From positions 1-16,402 of the forward strand of contig CAJPTO010000047.1 of NCBI GenBank assembly GCA_905373605.1: DNA of 16,402 nucleotides. The letters run 5' to 3'. The notes under the pieces were generated by a model. The model did not search any database and was not told where the DNA came from. It saw only the letters and a list, made by a program, of their open reading frames with translations. Below, piece by piece: positions 6,331 through 13,321 of the stretch (its first letter is position 1; every line of letters begins with the position of its first letter). The position numbers and the translations under genes were made by a program. This stretch comes from an uncultured Prevotella sp. (GTDB lineage: Bacteria > Bacteroidota > Bacteroidia > Bacteroidales > Bacteroidaceae).

Positions 6331-7815
6331 ATGTCATCATTTGTTGCAGATAAAATTGCGATGGACGGCCTCACATTCGACGACGTCCTGCTCATACCCG
6401 CTTACTCTGACGTGCTGCCCAAGACAGTTTCGTTGAAAACAAAGTTCTCTCGTAACATCGAATTGAACATCCCCTTCGTTACAGCAGCTATGGATACCGT
6501 TACAGAAGCGGCGATGGCCATTGCCATTGCACGCGAAGGAGGTATCGGCGTGATACACAAAAACATGTCCATTGAAGCGCAAGCACACGAAGTGGCCGTG
6601 GTGAAACGTGCCGAAAACGGCATGATTTACGACCCCGTTACCATCAGGAAAGGACGCACCGTGAAAGATGCGCTCGACATGATGCGCGACTATCACATCG
6701 GCGGAATACCCGTTGTTGACGAAGACAACCGACTGGTGGGCATCGTTACCAACAGGGACTTGCGCTTCGAACACCGCCTTGACAAGAAGATTGACGAGGT
6801 AATGACGAGCGAAAACCTCGTTGTTACGCACCAACAAACCGACTTGGCTGCCGCTGCACAGATTTTGCAAGAAAACAAAATAGAGAAACTTCCCGTGGTG
6901 GATGCCAACAATCGCATCGTGGGACTGATTACTTACAAGGATATTACCAAGGCGAAGGATAAGCCAATGGCCTGCAAAGACGAGAAAGGACGCTTGCGCG
7001 TGGCCGCTGGCGTGGGCGTTACGGCCGACACCTTGGACCGCATGAAGGCGCTTGTTGAGGCTGGTGCCGATGCCATTGTCATCGATACGGCTCACGGACA
7101 CTCGAAATTCGTGGTGGAAAAGCTGGTGGAAGCCAAGCGCGCATTCCCCAATGTAGACATCGTCGTGGGTAATGTGGCCACAGGAGAAGCCGCAAGACTG
7201 CTGGTGGAACATGGTGCTGACGCCATTAAGGTGGGCATCGGGCCTGGCTCCATCTGCACAACGCGTGTGGTTGCTGGTGTGGGCGTGCCGCAGCTGAGTG
7301 CCATTTACAGCGTATACGATGCACTGAAGGGCACCGATGTGCCACTTATCGCCGATGGCGGACTGCGTTATTCGGGTGATGTTGTCAAGGCATTGGCCGC
7401 TGGTGGCAGCTCGGTGATGATTGGTTCGCTGGTGGCGGGAACGGAAGAAAGCCCTGGAGAGACCATCATTTTCAACGGACGAAAGTTTAAAACCTATCGC
7501 GGAATGGGCTCATTGGAAGCTATGGAGCAAAAGAATGGGTCGAAAGACCGCTACTTCCAGGGCGACACCAAGGAGGCAAAGAAACTTGTTCCCGAGGGCA
7601 TCGCTGGCCGTGTGCCTTACAAAGGCACGGTGCAAGAGGTGATATATCAGCTCATTGGCGGTCTGCGTTCGGGCATGGGATACTGCGGGGCAAACGACAT
7701 CGCTGCACTGAACCATGCGAAATTCACTCGCATCACCAACGCTGGCGTGCTGGAAAGCCATCCCCACGACATCACCATTACGAGCGAAGCACCCAATTAC
7801 AGCCGTCCCGAATAA
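6331..7815 (+). CDS. guaB: Inosine-5'-monophosphate dehydrogenase
   Basis: 494 residues, the normal length for bacterial IMPDH. The enzyme oxidises IMP to XMP with NAD+, the committed step of GMP synthesis, in the cytoplasm. The N-terminus (DGLTFDDVLLIPAYSDVLP) is characteristic. Two CBS domains are inserted at roughly residues 95-205 (VKDALDMMRDYHIGGIPVVD, then ILQENKIEKLPVVDANNRIV). The catalytic loop GPGSICTTR places the nucleophile at Cys309. The phosphate-binding segment ADGGLRYSGD and the flap with Arg407-Tyr408 (SKDRYFQGD) are intact. The ATG is preceded by an A/T-rich leader with a -7 element, and the gene ends shortly before a strong hairpin at 7842-7898. Everything expected of an active enzyme is present. 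Confidence 0.97.
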   Translation: MSSFVADKIAMDGLTFDDVLLIPAYSDVLPKTVSLKTKFSRNIELNIPFVTAAMDTVTEAAMAIAIAREGGIGVIHKNMSIEAQAHEVAVVKRAENGMIYDPVTIRKGRTVKDALDMMRDYHIGGIPVVDEDNRLVGIVTNRDLRFEHRLDKKIDEVMTSENLVVTHQQTDLAAAAQILQENKIEKLPVVDANNRIVGLITYKDITKAKDKPMACKDEKGRLRVAAGVGVTADTLDRMKALVEAGADAIVIDTAHGHSKFVVEKLVEAKRAFPNVDIVVGNVATGEAARLLVEHGADAIKVGIGPGSICTTRVVAGVGVPQLSAIYSVYDALKGTDVPLIADGGLRYSGDVVKALAAGGSSVMIGSLVAGTEESPGETIIFNGRKFKTYRGMGSLEAMEQKNGSKDRYFQGDTKEAKKLVPEGIAGRVPYKGTVQEVIYQLIGGLRSGMGYCGANDIAALNHAKFTRITNAGVLESHPHDITITSEAPNYSRPE

Positions 7816-7841
7816 CCGCATCACCATATATAATAATGAGT

Positions 7842-7898
7842 AACTTCTCGCCGTGCGCGGCTCTTGTGCCAACAACGCCTCCTCGGCGAGAAGTTTTT
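7842..7898 (+). terminator. Hairpin plus T-run after guaB (terminator or attenuator)
   Basis: AACTTCTCGCCG (7842-7853) pairs perfectly with CGGCGAGAAGTT (7884-7895), a 12-bp stem with a 30-base loop, ending in TTTTT (7894-7898). It lies 26 bases after the guaB stop codon and only 20 bases before the next start codon. It may separate guaB from the downstream genes, or act as a partial terminator through which they are transcribed. Confidence 0.75.
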
Positions 7899-7918
7899 AG
7901 ACACTTAACCTGTAACTA

Positions 7919-9343
7919 ATGAGATGTAGAGTCTTGTCTGCGGCGTTGCTTTTTTGTGCCTTTGTGGCGCATGCCCAAGACGATCCCACCATTATGACCA
8001 TTAACGGACGGCCCATAAGTCGTTCGGAATTCGAGTACTCGTATAACAAAAACAACACCGACAACGTGGTGGACAAGAAGACGGTGGCACAATATGTGGA
8101 CCTCTTCGTGAACTATAAGCTCAAGGTTGAGGCCGCACTTGCCGCACGCTTGGACACAACGAAGGCCTTCCTGAGCGAGTTTGCCGAGTATCGCGACCAG
8201 CAAGTGCGACCCTCGTTCGTCACTAACGACGACCTGGAGAAGGCCGCACGACAGCTGTATGAAGACACTCGGCAGCGCGTTGACGCACAAGGCGGACTGG
8301 TACGTGTGGCCCACATCATGCTGATGTTGCCCCAACAGGCCTCCAAAGAGGTGCAACGCCGCGCCGAACAACGCATCGACTCCATCTACAACGCCCTAAA
8401 ACGCGGGGCCGACTTTGGCGACTTGGCTCGCCGTTTGTCTGACGATAAGGGGTCGGCACAGCAAGGTGGCGAGCTGCCGTGGCTGCAAAAAGGGCAGACG
8501 CTGAAAGAGTTTGAGGATGCTGCCTTTGCACTTAAAAAGGGAGAGATAAGCAAACCCGTGCTTTCGCCCGCTGGTTATCACATCATTAAGATGCTGGAAC
8601 GCCGCATGTTTCTGCCTTACGACTCGGTGGAAGCCGACATCATGGCCTACATCGAGCAGACTGGCATGCGCGAACAAATGATAAACAGCAACATCAACGA
8701 CATGGCTAAGGCCTCGCCAACACCACGAACAGCGGCCGATGTGATGCGCGAACGAACCGAACAACTGGAGGCCAAAGACCCTGCACTGCGCTATCTCATC
8801 CAAGAATACCACGATGGGTTGCTGCTTTACGAGATAAGCAATCGCACCGTTTGGGAGAAAGCAGCCAAAGACGAAGCGGGATTGCAATATTTTTTCGCCA
8901 AGAACAAGAAACGATATGTGTGGGACGAACCGCGATTTAAGGGCATTGCCTGTTATGCTAAGACAGCCGACGACCTTAAGGCGGTGAAGAAACTGGTGAA
9001 GAAACTGCCTTTTAACGAGTGGAACGATGCCTTGAAGAAGGCCTTCAACAACGACAGCACCATACGAATAAGGGTGGAACGCGGCATTTTTAAACCCGGC
9101 GACAACCCCTTGGTGGACCGCGAAGCATTTAAAAAGCCCGTGGAGATAAAGGCCAATCCCGACTTTCCCGTTGCTGGCGTGATAGGAAAACCGCTTAAAG
9201 CACCCAAGGAAATGGACGACGTTCGCGCCCTTGTGGTGGCCGACTTCCAAGAAACGCTCGAGAAAGAGTGGGTGAAAGACTTGCGAAAACAATATCGGGT
9301 GGAAGTGAACGAGGCGGTGCTGAAAACCGTAAACAAACACTAA
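7919..9343 (+). CDS. Periplasmic peptidylprolyl isomerase, parvulin/SurA-like (first of two)
   Basis: 474 residues with a signal peptide (MRCRVLSAAL...VAHA, cleaved before QDD). An N-terminal chaperone-like segment follows (TINGRPISRSEFEYSYNKNN). One parvulin (PPIC) domain spans about residues 127-228, with RVAHIMLML, the Gly-rich GSAQQGGELPWL and the closing strand GYHIIKML. The C-terminal 240 residues are charged and helical without a second clear PPIC domain, and end in a segment around VVADFQETLEKEWVKDLRKQ. By family it would help fold outer membrane proteins in the periplasm. The start ATG follows the guaB hairpin by 20 bases. The next SurA-like gene begins 30 bases downstream, so the two are almost certainly co-transcribed. 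Confidence 0.88.
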   Translation: MRCRVLSAALLFCAFVAHAQDDPTIMTINGRPISRSEFEYSYNKNNTDNVVDKKTVAQYVDLFVNYKLKVEAALAARLDTTKAFLSEFAEYRDQQVRPSFVTNDDLEKAARQLYEDTRQRVDAQGGLVRVAHIMLMLPQQASKEVQRRAEQRIDSIYNALKRGADFGDLARRLSDDKGSAQQGGELPWLQKGQTLKEFEDAAFALKKGEISKPVLSPAGYHIIKMLERRMFLPYDSVEADIMAYIEQTGMREQMINSNINDMAKASPTPRTAADVMRERTEQLEAKDPALRYLIQEYHDGLLLYEISNRTVWEKAAKDEAGLQYFFAKNKKRYVWDEPRFKGIACYAKTADDLKAVKKLVKKLPFNEWNDALKKAFNNDSTIRIRVERGIFKPGDNPLVDREAFKKPVEIKANPDFPVAGVIGKPLKAPKEMDDVRALVVADFQETLEKEWVKDLRKQYRVEVNEAVLKTVNKH

Positions 9344-9373
9344 ACGCCCCTTTAACGACATACATAAACAACG

Positions 9374-10846
9374 ATGAAAACCAAAACAAAGATATTCTGC
9401 GGCGTGTCTGCCATGATTTTGACGGCCGCCATTTCTGCCAACGCCAAAATAGGTGCAAGAACGAAGGCTGCGGCCAACGACACCACGGCCGTAGCTCCTC
9501 ACGACAGTGCTGCCGCAACACCCGTAAAAACCCAACCTACAGTACCCGAGACAAGCGTCGTGGACGAGGTTATTTGGGTTGTAGGCGACGAACCCATACT
9601 AAAATCGGACGTGGAAGCAACTCGCTTGCAGGCTGAAAACGAAGGACACCGCTTCAAAGGCAACCCCGATTGCTCCATTCCCGAGCAGTTGGCCGTGCAA
9701 AAACTGTTTCTGCACCAGGCTGCCATCGACAGTTTGGAGGTGAGCGAGTCGGATATCGCACAGGGAATCGAAGAGCAAATCAACGGTTGGATACAGATGA
9801 TTGGCTCGAAAGAGAAACTCGAAGAATACCGAAAGCAAACGATAACGGAGATGAGGCTGTCGATGCACGACGACTATAAGAACAACAGGCTCATCGCTAT
9901 GATGAAAGAAAAGCTGGTTAGCGACGTGAAAGTGTCGCCGGCCGACGTGCGAAAGTACTTCAAAGACATGCCCACCGACAGCATTCCCATGGTGCCAACA
10001 ATGGTGGAGGTGGAGATTATCACCCAAAATCCAAGGGTGAAACCCGAAGAGGTGAACCGCATCAAAGACCAATTGCGCGAATATACCGACCGCGTAACGA
10101 AGGGCGAAACCACCTTTGCCACCCTTGCACGCCTCTATTCGGAGGATGCCTTGTCGGGAAGGCAAGGCGGAGAGCTGGGATATGCCGGAAGGGCAACGTT
10201 CGATCCTGCTTTCGCTGCCGTGGCTTTCAACCTCACCGACCCAAACAAGATTTCGAAAATCGTTGAAACGGAGTTTGGATACCACATCATCCAGCTCATC
10301 GACAAACGCGGCGACAAAGTGAATGTGCGACACATACTGCTCAAACCGCGCATCGCACAAGACGACATCGACCGCTCGAAAGCACGACTCGACTCCATTG
10401 CCAACGACATCAAGGCCGGCAAGTTCACGTTCGAAGAGGGCGCAACGTTCATCTCTGACGACAAAGACACCAAAAACAACCACGGACTGATGGCCTACAC
10501 CGACAGGGAAACGCGCTCGCTTACTTCCAAATTCCGCATGCGCGACCTGCCACCAGACATCATGCGCGAGGTGGAAAACATGAAAGTGGGTGACATTTCT
10601 AAAGCGTTCCAGATGACTGACGAACGCGGAAAGACCATCGTGGCCATCATCAAGCTGAGGAGCAAGGTGGACGAACACCGGGCAAACATCACAGAAGACT
10701 TCCAAGTGATGCGAAACGTGGTGCTTGCCAAAGAGCGCGAGAAGAAGCTACACGACTGGGTTGTGAACAAAATAAAGCAAACTTACGTGCGCATGGCCGA
10801 CCGTTATAAGAACTGCGACTTCGAATATCAGGGATGGATTAAATGA
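9374..10846 (+). CDS. SurA-like periplasmic chaperone / peptidylprolyl isomerase (second of two)
   Basis: 490 residues. A signal peptide (MKTKTKIFCG...SANA) is followed by an Ala/Thr/Pro-rich linker up to about residue 62. A SurA N-terminal-type domain follows (VIWVVGDEPILKSDVEATRL, then EQLAVQKLFLHQAAIDSL). The first parvulin domain is at about 210-311 (SGRQGGELGYAGRATFDPAF, FGYHIIQL). A second, more divergent one is at about 315-428 (NVRHILLKP, then NHGLMAY). This is the domain order of SurA, which escorts unfolded outer membrane proteins across the periplasm. Its stop codon overlaps the start of the OstA-like gene (ATGA), implying translational coupling of an OMP chaperone with an LPS-transport-like protein. 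The symbol surA is not assigned because the overall sequence is divergent. Confidence 0.9.
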   Translation: MKTKTKIFCGVSAMILTAAISANAKIGARTKAAANDTTAVAPHDSAAATPVKTQPTVPETSVVDEVIWVVGDEPILKSDVEATRLQAENEGHRFKGNPDCSIPEQLAVQKLFLHQAAIDSLEVSESDIAQGIEEQINGWIQMIGSKEKLEEYRKQTITEMRLSMHDDYKNNRLIAMMKEKLVSDVKVSPADVRKYFKDMPTDSIPMVPTMVEVEIITQNPRVKPEEVNRIKDQLREYTDRVTKGETTFATLARLYSEDALSGRQGGELGYAGRATFDPAFAAVAFNLTDPNKISKIVETEFGYHIIQLIDKRGDKVNVRHILLKPRIAQDDIDRSKARLDSIANDIKAGKFTFEEGATFISDDKDTKNNHGLMAYTDRETRSLTSKFRMRDLPPDIMREVENMKVGDISKAFQMTDERGKTIVAIIKLRSKVDEHRANITEDFQVMRNVVLAKEREKKLHDWVVNKIKQTYVRMADRYKNCDFEYQGWIK

Positions 10847-12717
10847 AATTAAAACCCATATCGACAGCTAATGGCGGTGGGCATAGCGGCGTTCTCTGGG
10901 CGACGCTATGCCTTTTTGTGCTGTGCCTATTGCCTGCGTTGGCACAAAAAAAGACGAAGAATGCACCGCAAAATGACGATCGCGTCTATCTGGTGCACTC
11001 CGATGAGTTGCGCTACGACCAATTCGGACCTGTTCCCGATGCGCAAATCGTCAAGGGCAAGGTGCAATTCATGCACAAAGGCGCGCGGATGTGGTGCGAC
11101 AGTGCCTATTTCTACCAGCAAACAAACTCGTTTCGCGCCTTCGGACACGTGAGAATGGTGCAGGGCGACACCCTTTCGCTCACCTGCGAGCGCGCTTTCT
11201 ATGACGGACAAGCCCAAATGATGGAGGCTAGGCAGAACGTGTGGCTCAAACATCGCGGTCAAACACTCAACACCGACAGCCTGAATTACGACCGGCTTTA
11301 CAACAACGCCTACTTCTTTGAGGGCGGAACACTCACCGACAAAAACCAAAAACTGGTGGCCGACTGGGGACAATACAACACCCAGACGCGAGAAGCCGTG
11401 TTCTATTATAACGTGCGGATGATTGAAAACGACCGCATCATCACCACCGACACCCTGCACTACGACACGCAAACTTCTATGGCACACGTGCTGGGACCTT
11501 CGAAAATCACATCCAAAACGGGCGTGATTGAAACCAAAGATGGATATTTCGACACCAAGACAAGCAAGTCGAAACTGTACGGACGCTCAACAGTCAACGA
11601 CAAAGACAAGACCATTACCGGCGACAGTCTTTACTACGACGACAAGTCGGGGCAAAGCGAAGGCTACGGAAACGTGGTGTATGTGGACAAGAAGAACAAC
11701 AACTCGCTGCTTTGCCAACGCTTCAACTACAACGAAAAAACGGGGAAAGGGTGGGCCACCGGTAAGCTTTTGGCCAAGGATTACTCACAAAAAGACACGC
11801 TATATGTGCATGCCGACTCGGTGAAGCTCTTCACCTATAACATCAACACCGACTCCGTCTTCCGCCTGGCTCATTGCTTCAGGCATGTCAGGGCTTACCG
11901 AAAAGACGTGCAAGCCGTGTGCGACTCGATGGTGGCCAGCTCTAAAGACTCGTGCCTAACGATGTATCGCGACCCCATCGTGTGGAATGCCAACCGCCAA
12001 TTGCTGGGAGAAGTAATCAAGATTTACATGCAAGACAGCACCATACGCGAGGCTCATGTGCTGGGACAGGCACTTTCCGTGGAACAAATGCCCGACTCGG
12101 TGCACTTCAACCAGCTCTCTTCACGAGACATGTTCTCTTATTTCGTAGAAGGAAATGTGCGCCGAAATGATGCCATCAGCAACGTTCGCTCCATCTATTA
12201 CTCGGTAGACGACAAGGACAGTACGCTCATCGGGCTTAACTATCTTGAGACCGACACCATGAGAATGTACATCTCGCCGCTGCGAAAACTGCAAAAGATC
12301 TGGACCAACAAATTCGAAGCAACCCTCTACCCCATGACTCAAATACCCCCAGGCAAGGACAAGTTGGAGTCGTTTGGATGGTTCTCGTATGTGCGGCCGC
12401 TGAATAAAGACGACCTATACGAATGGCGGCCCAAGGCTGCCGGCACCGAATTGAAGAAGGTTCAGCCACGAGTGCTGCCCAAACAGCGGCTCGACGATGC
12501 CGACAATGACGCTGACATTGGAAGCAACACCACGAATGGCGAGCAAAAGATGGCCGAACAGACGGCCGCGGACGAAGGAAACGATTCTGGTTCCGACACG
12601 ACAAGCACATCAACTAACGCTTCGGTCAGCAATGTCAAGGCCTCTACAAAAGCTGCCAAGAAGGCTACAAAAAAGAAATCGGCCGCTACCACCAAGCCCA
12701 AGAGCAAGGCAAAATAG
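10843..12717 (+). CDS. OstA/LptA-like periplasmic protein
   Basis: 624 residues. The ATG overlaps the preceding stop codon by four bases (ATGA at 10843-10846). A hydrophobic export signal (about residues 16-34, VLWATLCLFVLCLLPALA) is followed by repeated beta-strand modules between about residues 45 and 330. Their recurring patterns (SDELRYDQF, GKVQFMHKGARMWCDSAYFY, NTDSLNYDRL, TGDSLYYDDKSGQSEGYG) match the OstA family (LptA and the LptD N-terminus), whose members carry lipopolysaccharide across the periplasm. There is no LptD barrel at the C-terminus. The protein instead ends in an acidic Ser/Thr/Asp-rich linker (about 549-595) and a Lys/Ala-rich tail (599-624). A role in LPS handling is inferred from the family and from the adjacent SurA-like genes. 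Confidence 0.85.
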   Translation: MKLKPISTANGGGHSGVLWATLCLFVLCLLPALAQKKTKNAPQNDDRVYLVHSDELRYDQFGPVPDAQIVKGKVQFMHKGARMWCDSAYFYQQTNSFRAFGHVRMVQGDTLSLTCERAFYDGQAQMMEARQNVWLKHRGQTLNTDSLNYDRLYNNAYFFEGGTLTDKNQKLVADWGQYNTQTREAVFYYNVRMIENDRIITTDTLHYDTQTSMAHVLGPSKITSKTGVIETKDGYFDTKTSKSKLYGRSTVNDKDKTITGDSLYYDDKSGQSEGYGNVVYVDKKNNNSLLCQRFNYNEKTGKGWATGKLLAKDYSQKDTLYVHADSVKLFTYNINTDSVFRLAHCFRHVRAYRKDVQAVCDSMVASSKDSCLTMYRDPIVWNANRQLLGEVIKIYMQDSTIREAHVLGQALSVEQMPDSVHFNQLSSRDMFSYFVEGNVRRNDAISNVRSIYYSVDDKDSTLIGLNYLETDTMRMYISPLRKLQKIWTNKFEATLYPMTQIPPGKDKLESFGWFSYVRPLNKDDLYEWRPKAAGTELKKVQPRVLPKQRLDDADNDADIGSNTTNGEQKMAEQTAADEGNDSGSDTTSTSTNASVSNVKASTKAAKKATKKKSAATTKPKSKAK

Positions 12718-12862
12718 CCCATGCCCTTGACATGTTAGGCCGCCCAAAGCGGGTTCACTGCTCTTGGAGCATGCCTTGTGCCACGCACATTTATGCCTTG
12801 TGCCACAACTCGCCACAGCCCCTCACTCTCACGAGGCCCAACCACAACCAACAACACTGCCT
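12718..12862. other. Intergenic region before the small membrane protein gene
   Basis: 145 bases without a gene. A 14-bp perfect direct repeat (ATGCCTTGTGCCAC) lies at 12771-12784 and 12793-12806, giving a 22-bp period. The reading frame of the downstream gene is open here, but its translation is His/Pro/Cys-rich and unlike the rest of that protein. No promoter consensus is evident, so read-through from the OstA-like gene is likely. Confidence 0.5.
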
Positions 12863-13168
12863 ATGGGAATGTTTTCAATGCGCAAGCCGCGCAGGTTTCA
12901 TCACGAATACATCTATGCCGACGACCGCAAGAGGCGGTTGGAGGCCATTGAGCAGCGCGCCAAAGAAGCGTTGGGACAAGCCGAAAAGCCTGATGCACCC
13001 AGCCATTTGCCGCAACATGCCGACCGTTTTCGGGGGGCATTCATCCCACCAGGCAGTCGTATGCAAGGTCGTGGGCAGCGTTATGGCGCATCTTTCCGCG
13101 GTGGGGTGCTCTTTTTCGTGGCATTCTTTCTGGCCTTGGGCTACATCCTTCTTCGCCTTTTGGGCTAA
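12863..13168 (+). CDS. Small membrane protein of unknown function (between OstA-like gene and mutL)
   Basis: About 101 residues from the ATG at 12863; a slightly shorter start at 12869 is also possible. I do not recognise the family. The N-terminal half is strongly basic and likely helical (RRFHHEYIYADDRKRRLEAI, then EQRAKEALG). A Pro/Gly/Arg-rich linker (PPGSRMQGRGQRYG) follows. The last 22 residues form a single hydrophobic helix (GGVLFFVAFFLALGYILL) ending RLLG. With no N-terminal signal, this is the layout of a C-terminally anchored membrane protein whose basic domain would face the cytoplasm. The frame is open further upstream to 12764, but that extension has atypical composition. Its position after the OstA-like gene makes co-transcription with the envelope genes likely. 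Confidence 0.65.
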   Translation: MGMFSMRKPRRFHHEYIYADDRKRRLEAIEQRAKEALGQAEKPDAPSHLPQHADRFRGAFIPPGSRMQGRGQRYGASFRGGVLFFVAFFLALGYILLRLLG

Positions 13169-13321
13169 AAGTGCGCACACAACACGTGCCTTGCCCCGCC
13201 AAACGCACAACAACCATGTGAACACACCATATATATAGATAAGGAGAAACTCAGATACGTTCTGCGTTTGCTTTGGATAACATGTGAACACACCATATAT
13301 ATAGATAAGGAGAAACAATCA
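13169..13321. other. Leader region of mutL
   Basis: 153 bases separate the small membrane protein gene from mutL. They hold an 8-bp palindrome (GTGCGCAC, 13171-13178) and a perfect 36-bp direct repeat (13215-13250 and 13281-13316). No TAnnTTTG element was found. Confidence 0.5.
13215..13316. repeat. Perfect 36-bp direct repeat with 30-bp spacer
   Basis: The same 36 bases, beginning CATGTGAACACACCATATAT and ending GATAAGGAGAAAC, occur at 13215-13250 and 13281-13316 without a mismatch. The intervening 30 bases (13251-13280) are unique. The unit contains TGTG-AA-CACA, an ATATATAT run and AGGAGA. In the second copy AGGAGA lies 8 bases before the mutL ATG and can act as its ribosome binding site. 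At the same distance after copy 1 the codon is TAC, so no start follows it. The simplest reading is a 66-bp tandem duplication of 1.5 copies. The sizes also equal those of a one-spacer CRISPR, but no cas gene is present. Confidence 0.9.

Noticed and set aside
7836..7919. 27-codon ORF whose stop overlaps the start of the first chaperone gene (TAATG), as a leader peptide
   Set aside because: It coincides with the terminator hairpin, has ordinary composition with no codon runs, and hairpin pairing alone explains the sequence.
12732..13238. 168-codon plus-strand ORF overlapping the small membrane protein gene
   Set aside because: Trp/His/Cys-rich translation without pattern; the other frame has a clear membrane helix and charged helix and is the better candidate.
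13215..13316. One-spacer CRISPR array
   Set aside because: The 36/30 geometry fits, but there is only one spacer, no cas gene in the window, no leader, weak internal dyad symmetry, and the second copy serves as the mutL translation start region. Kept as an alternative only.
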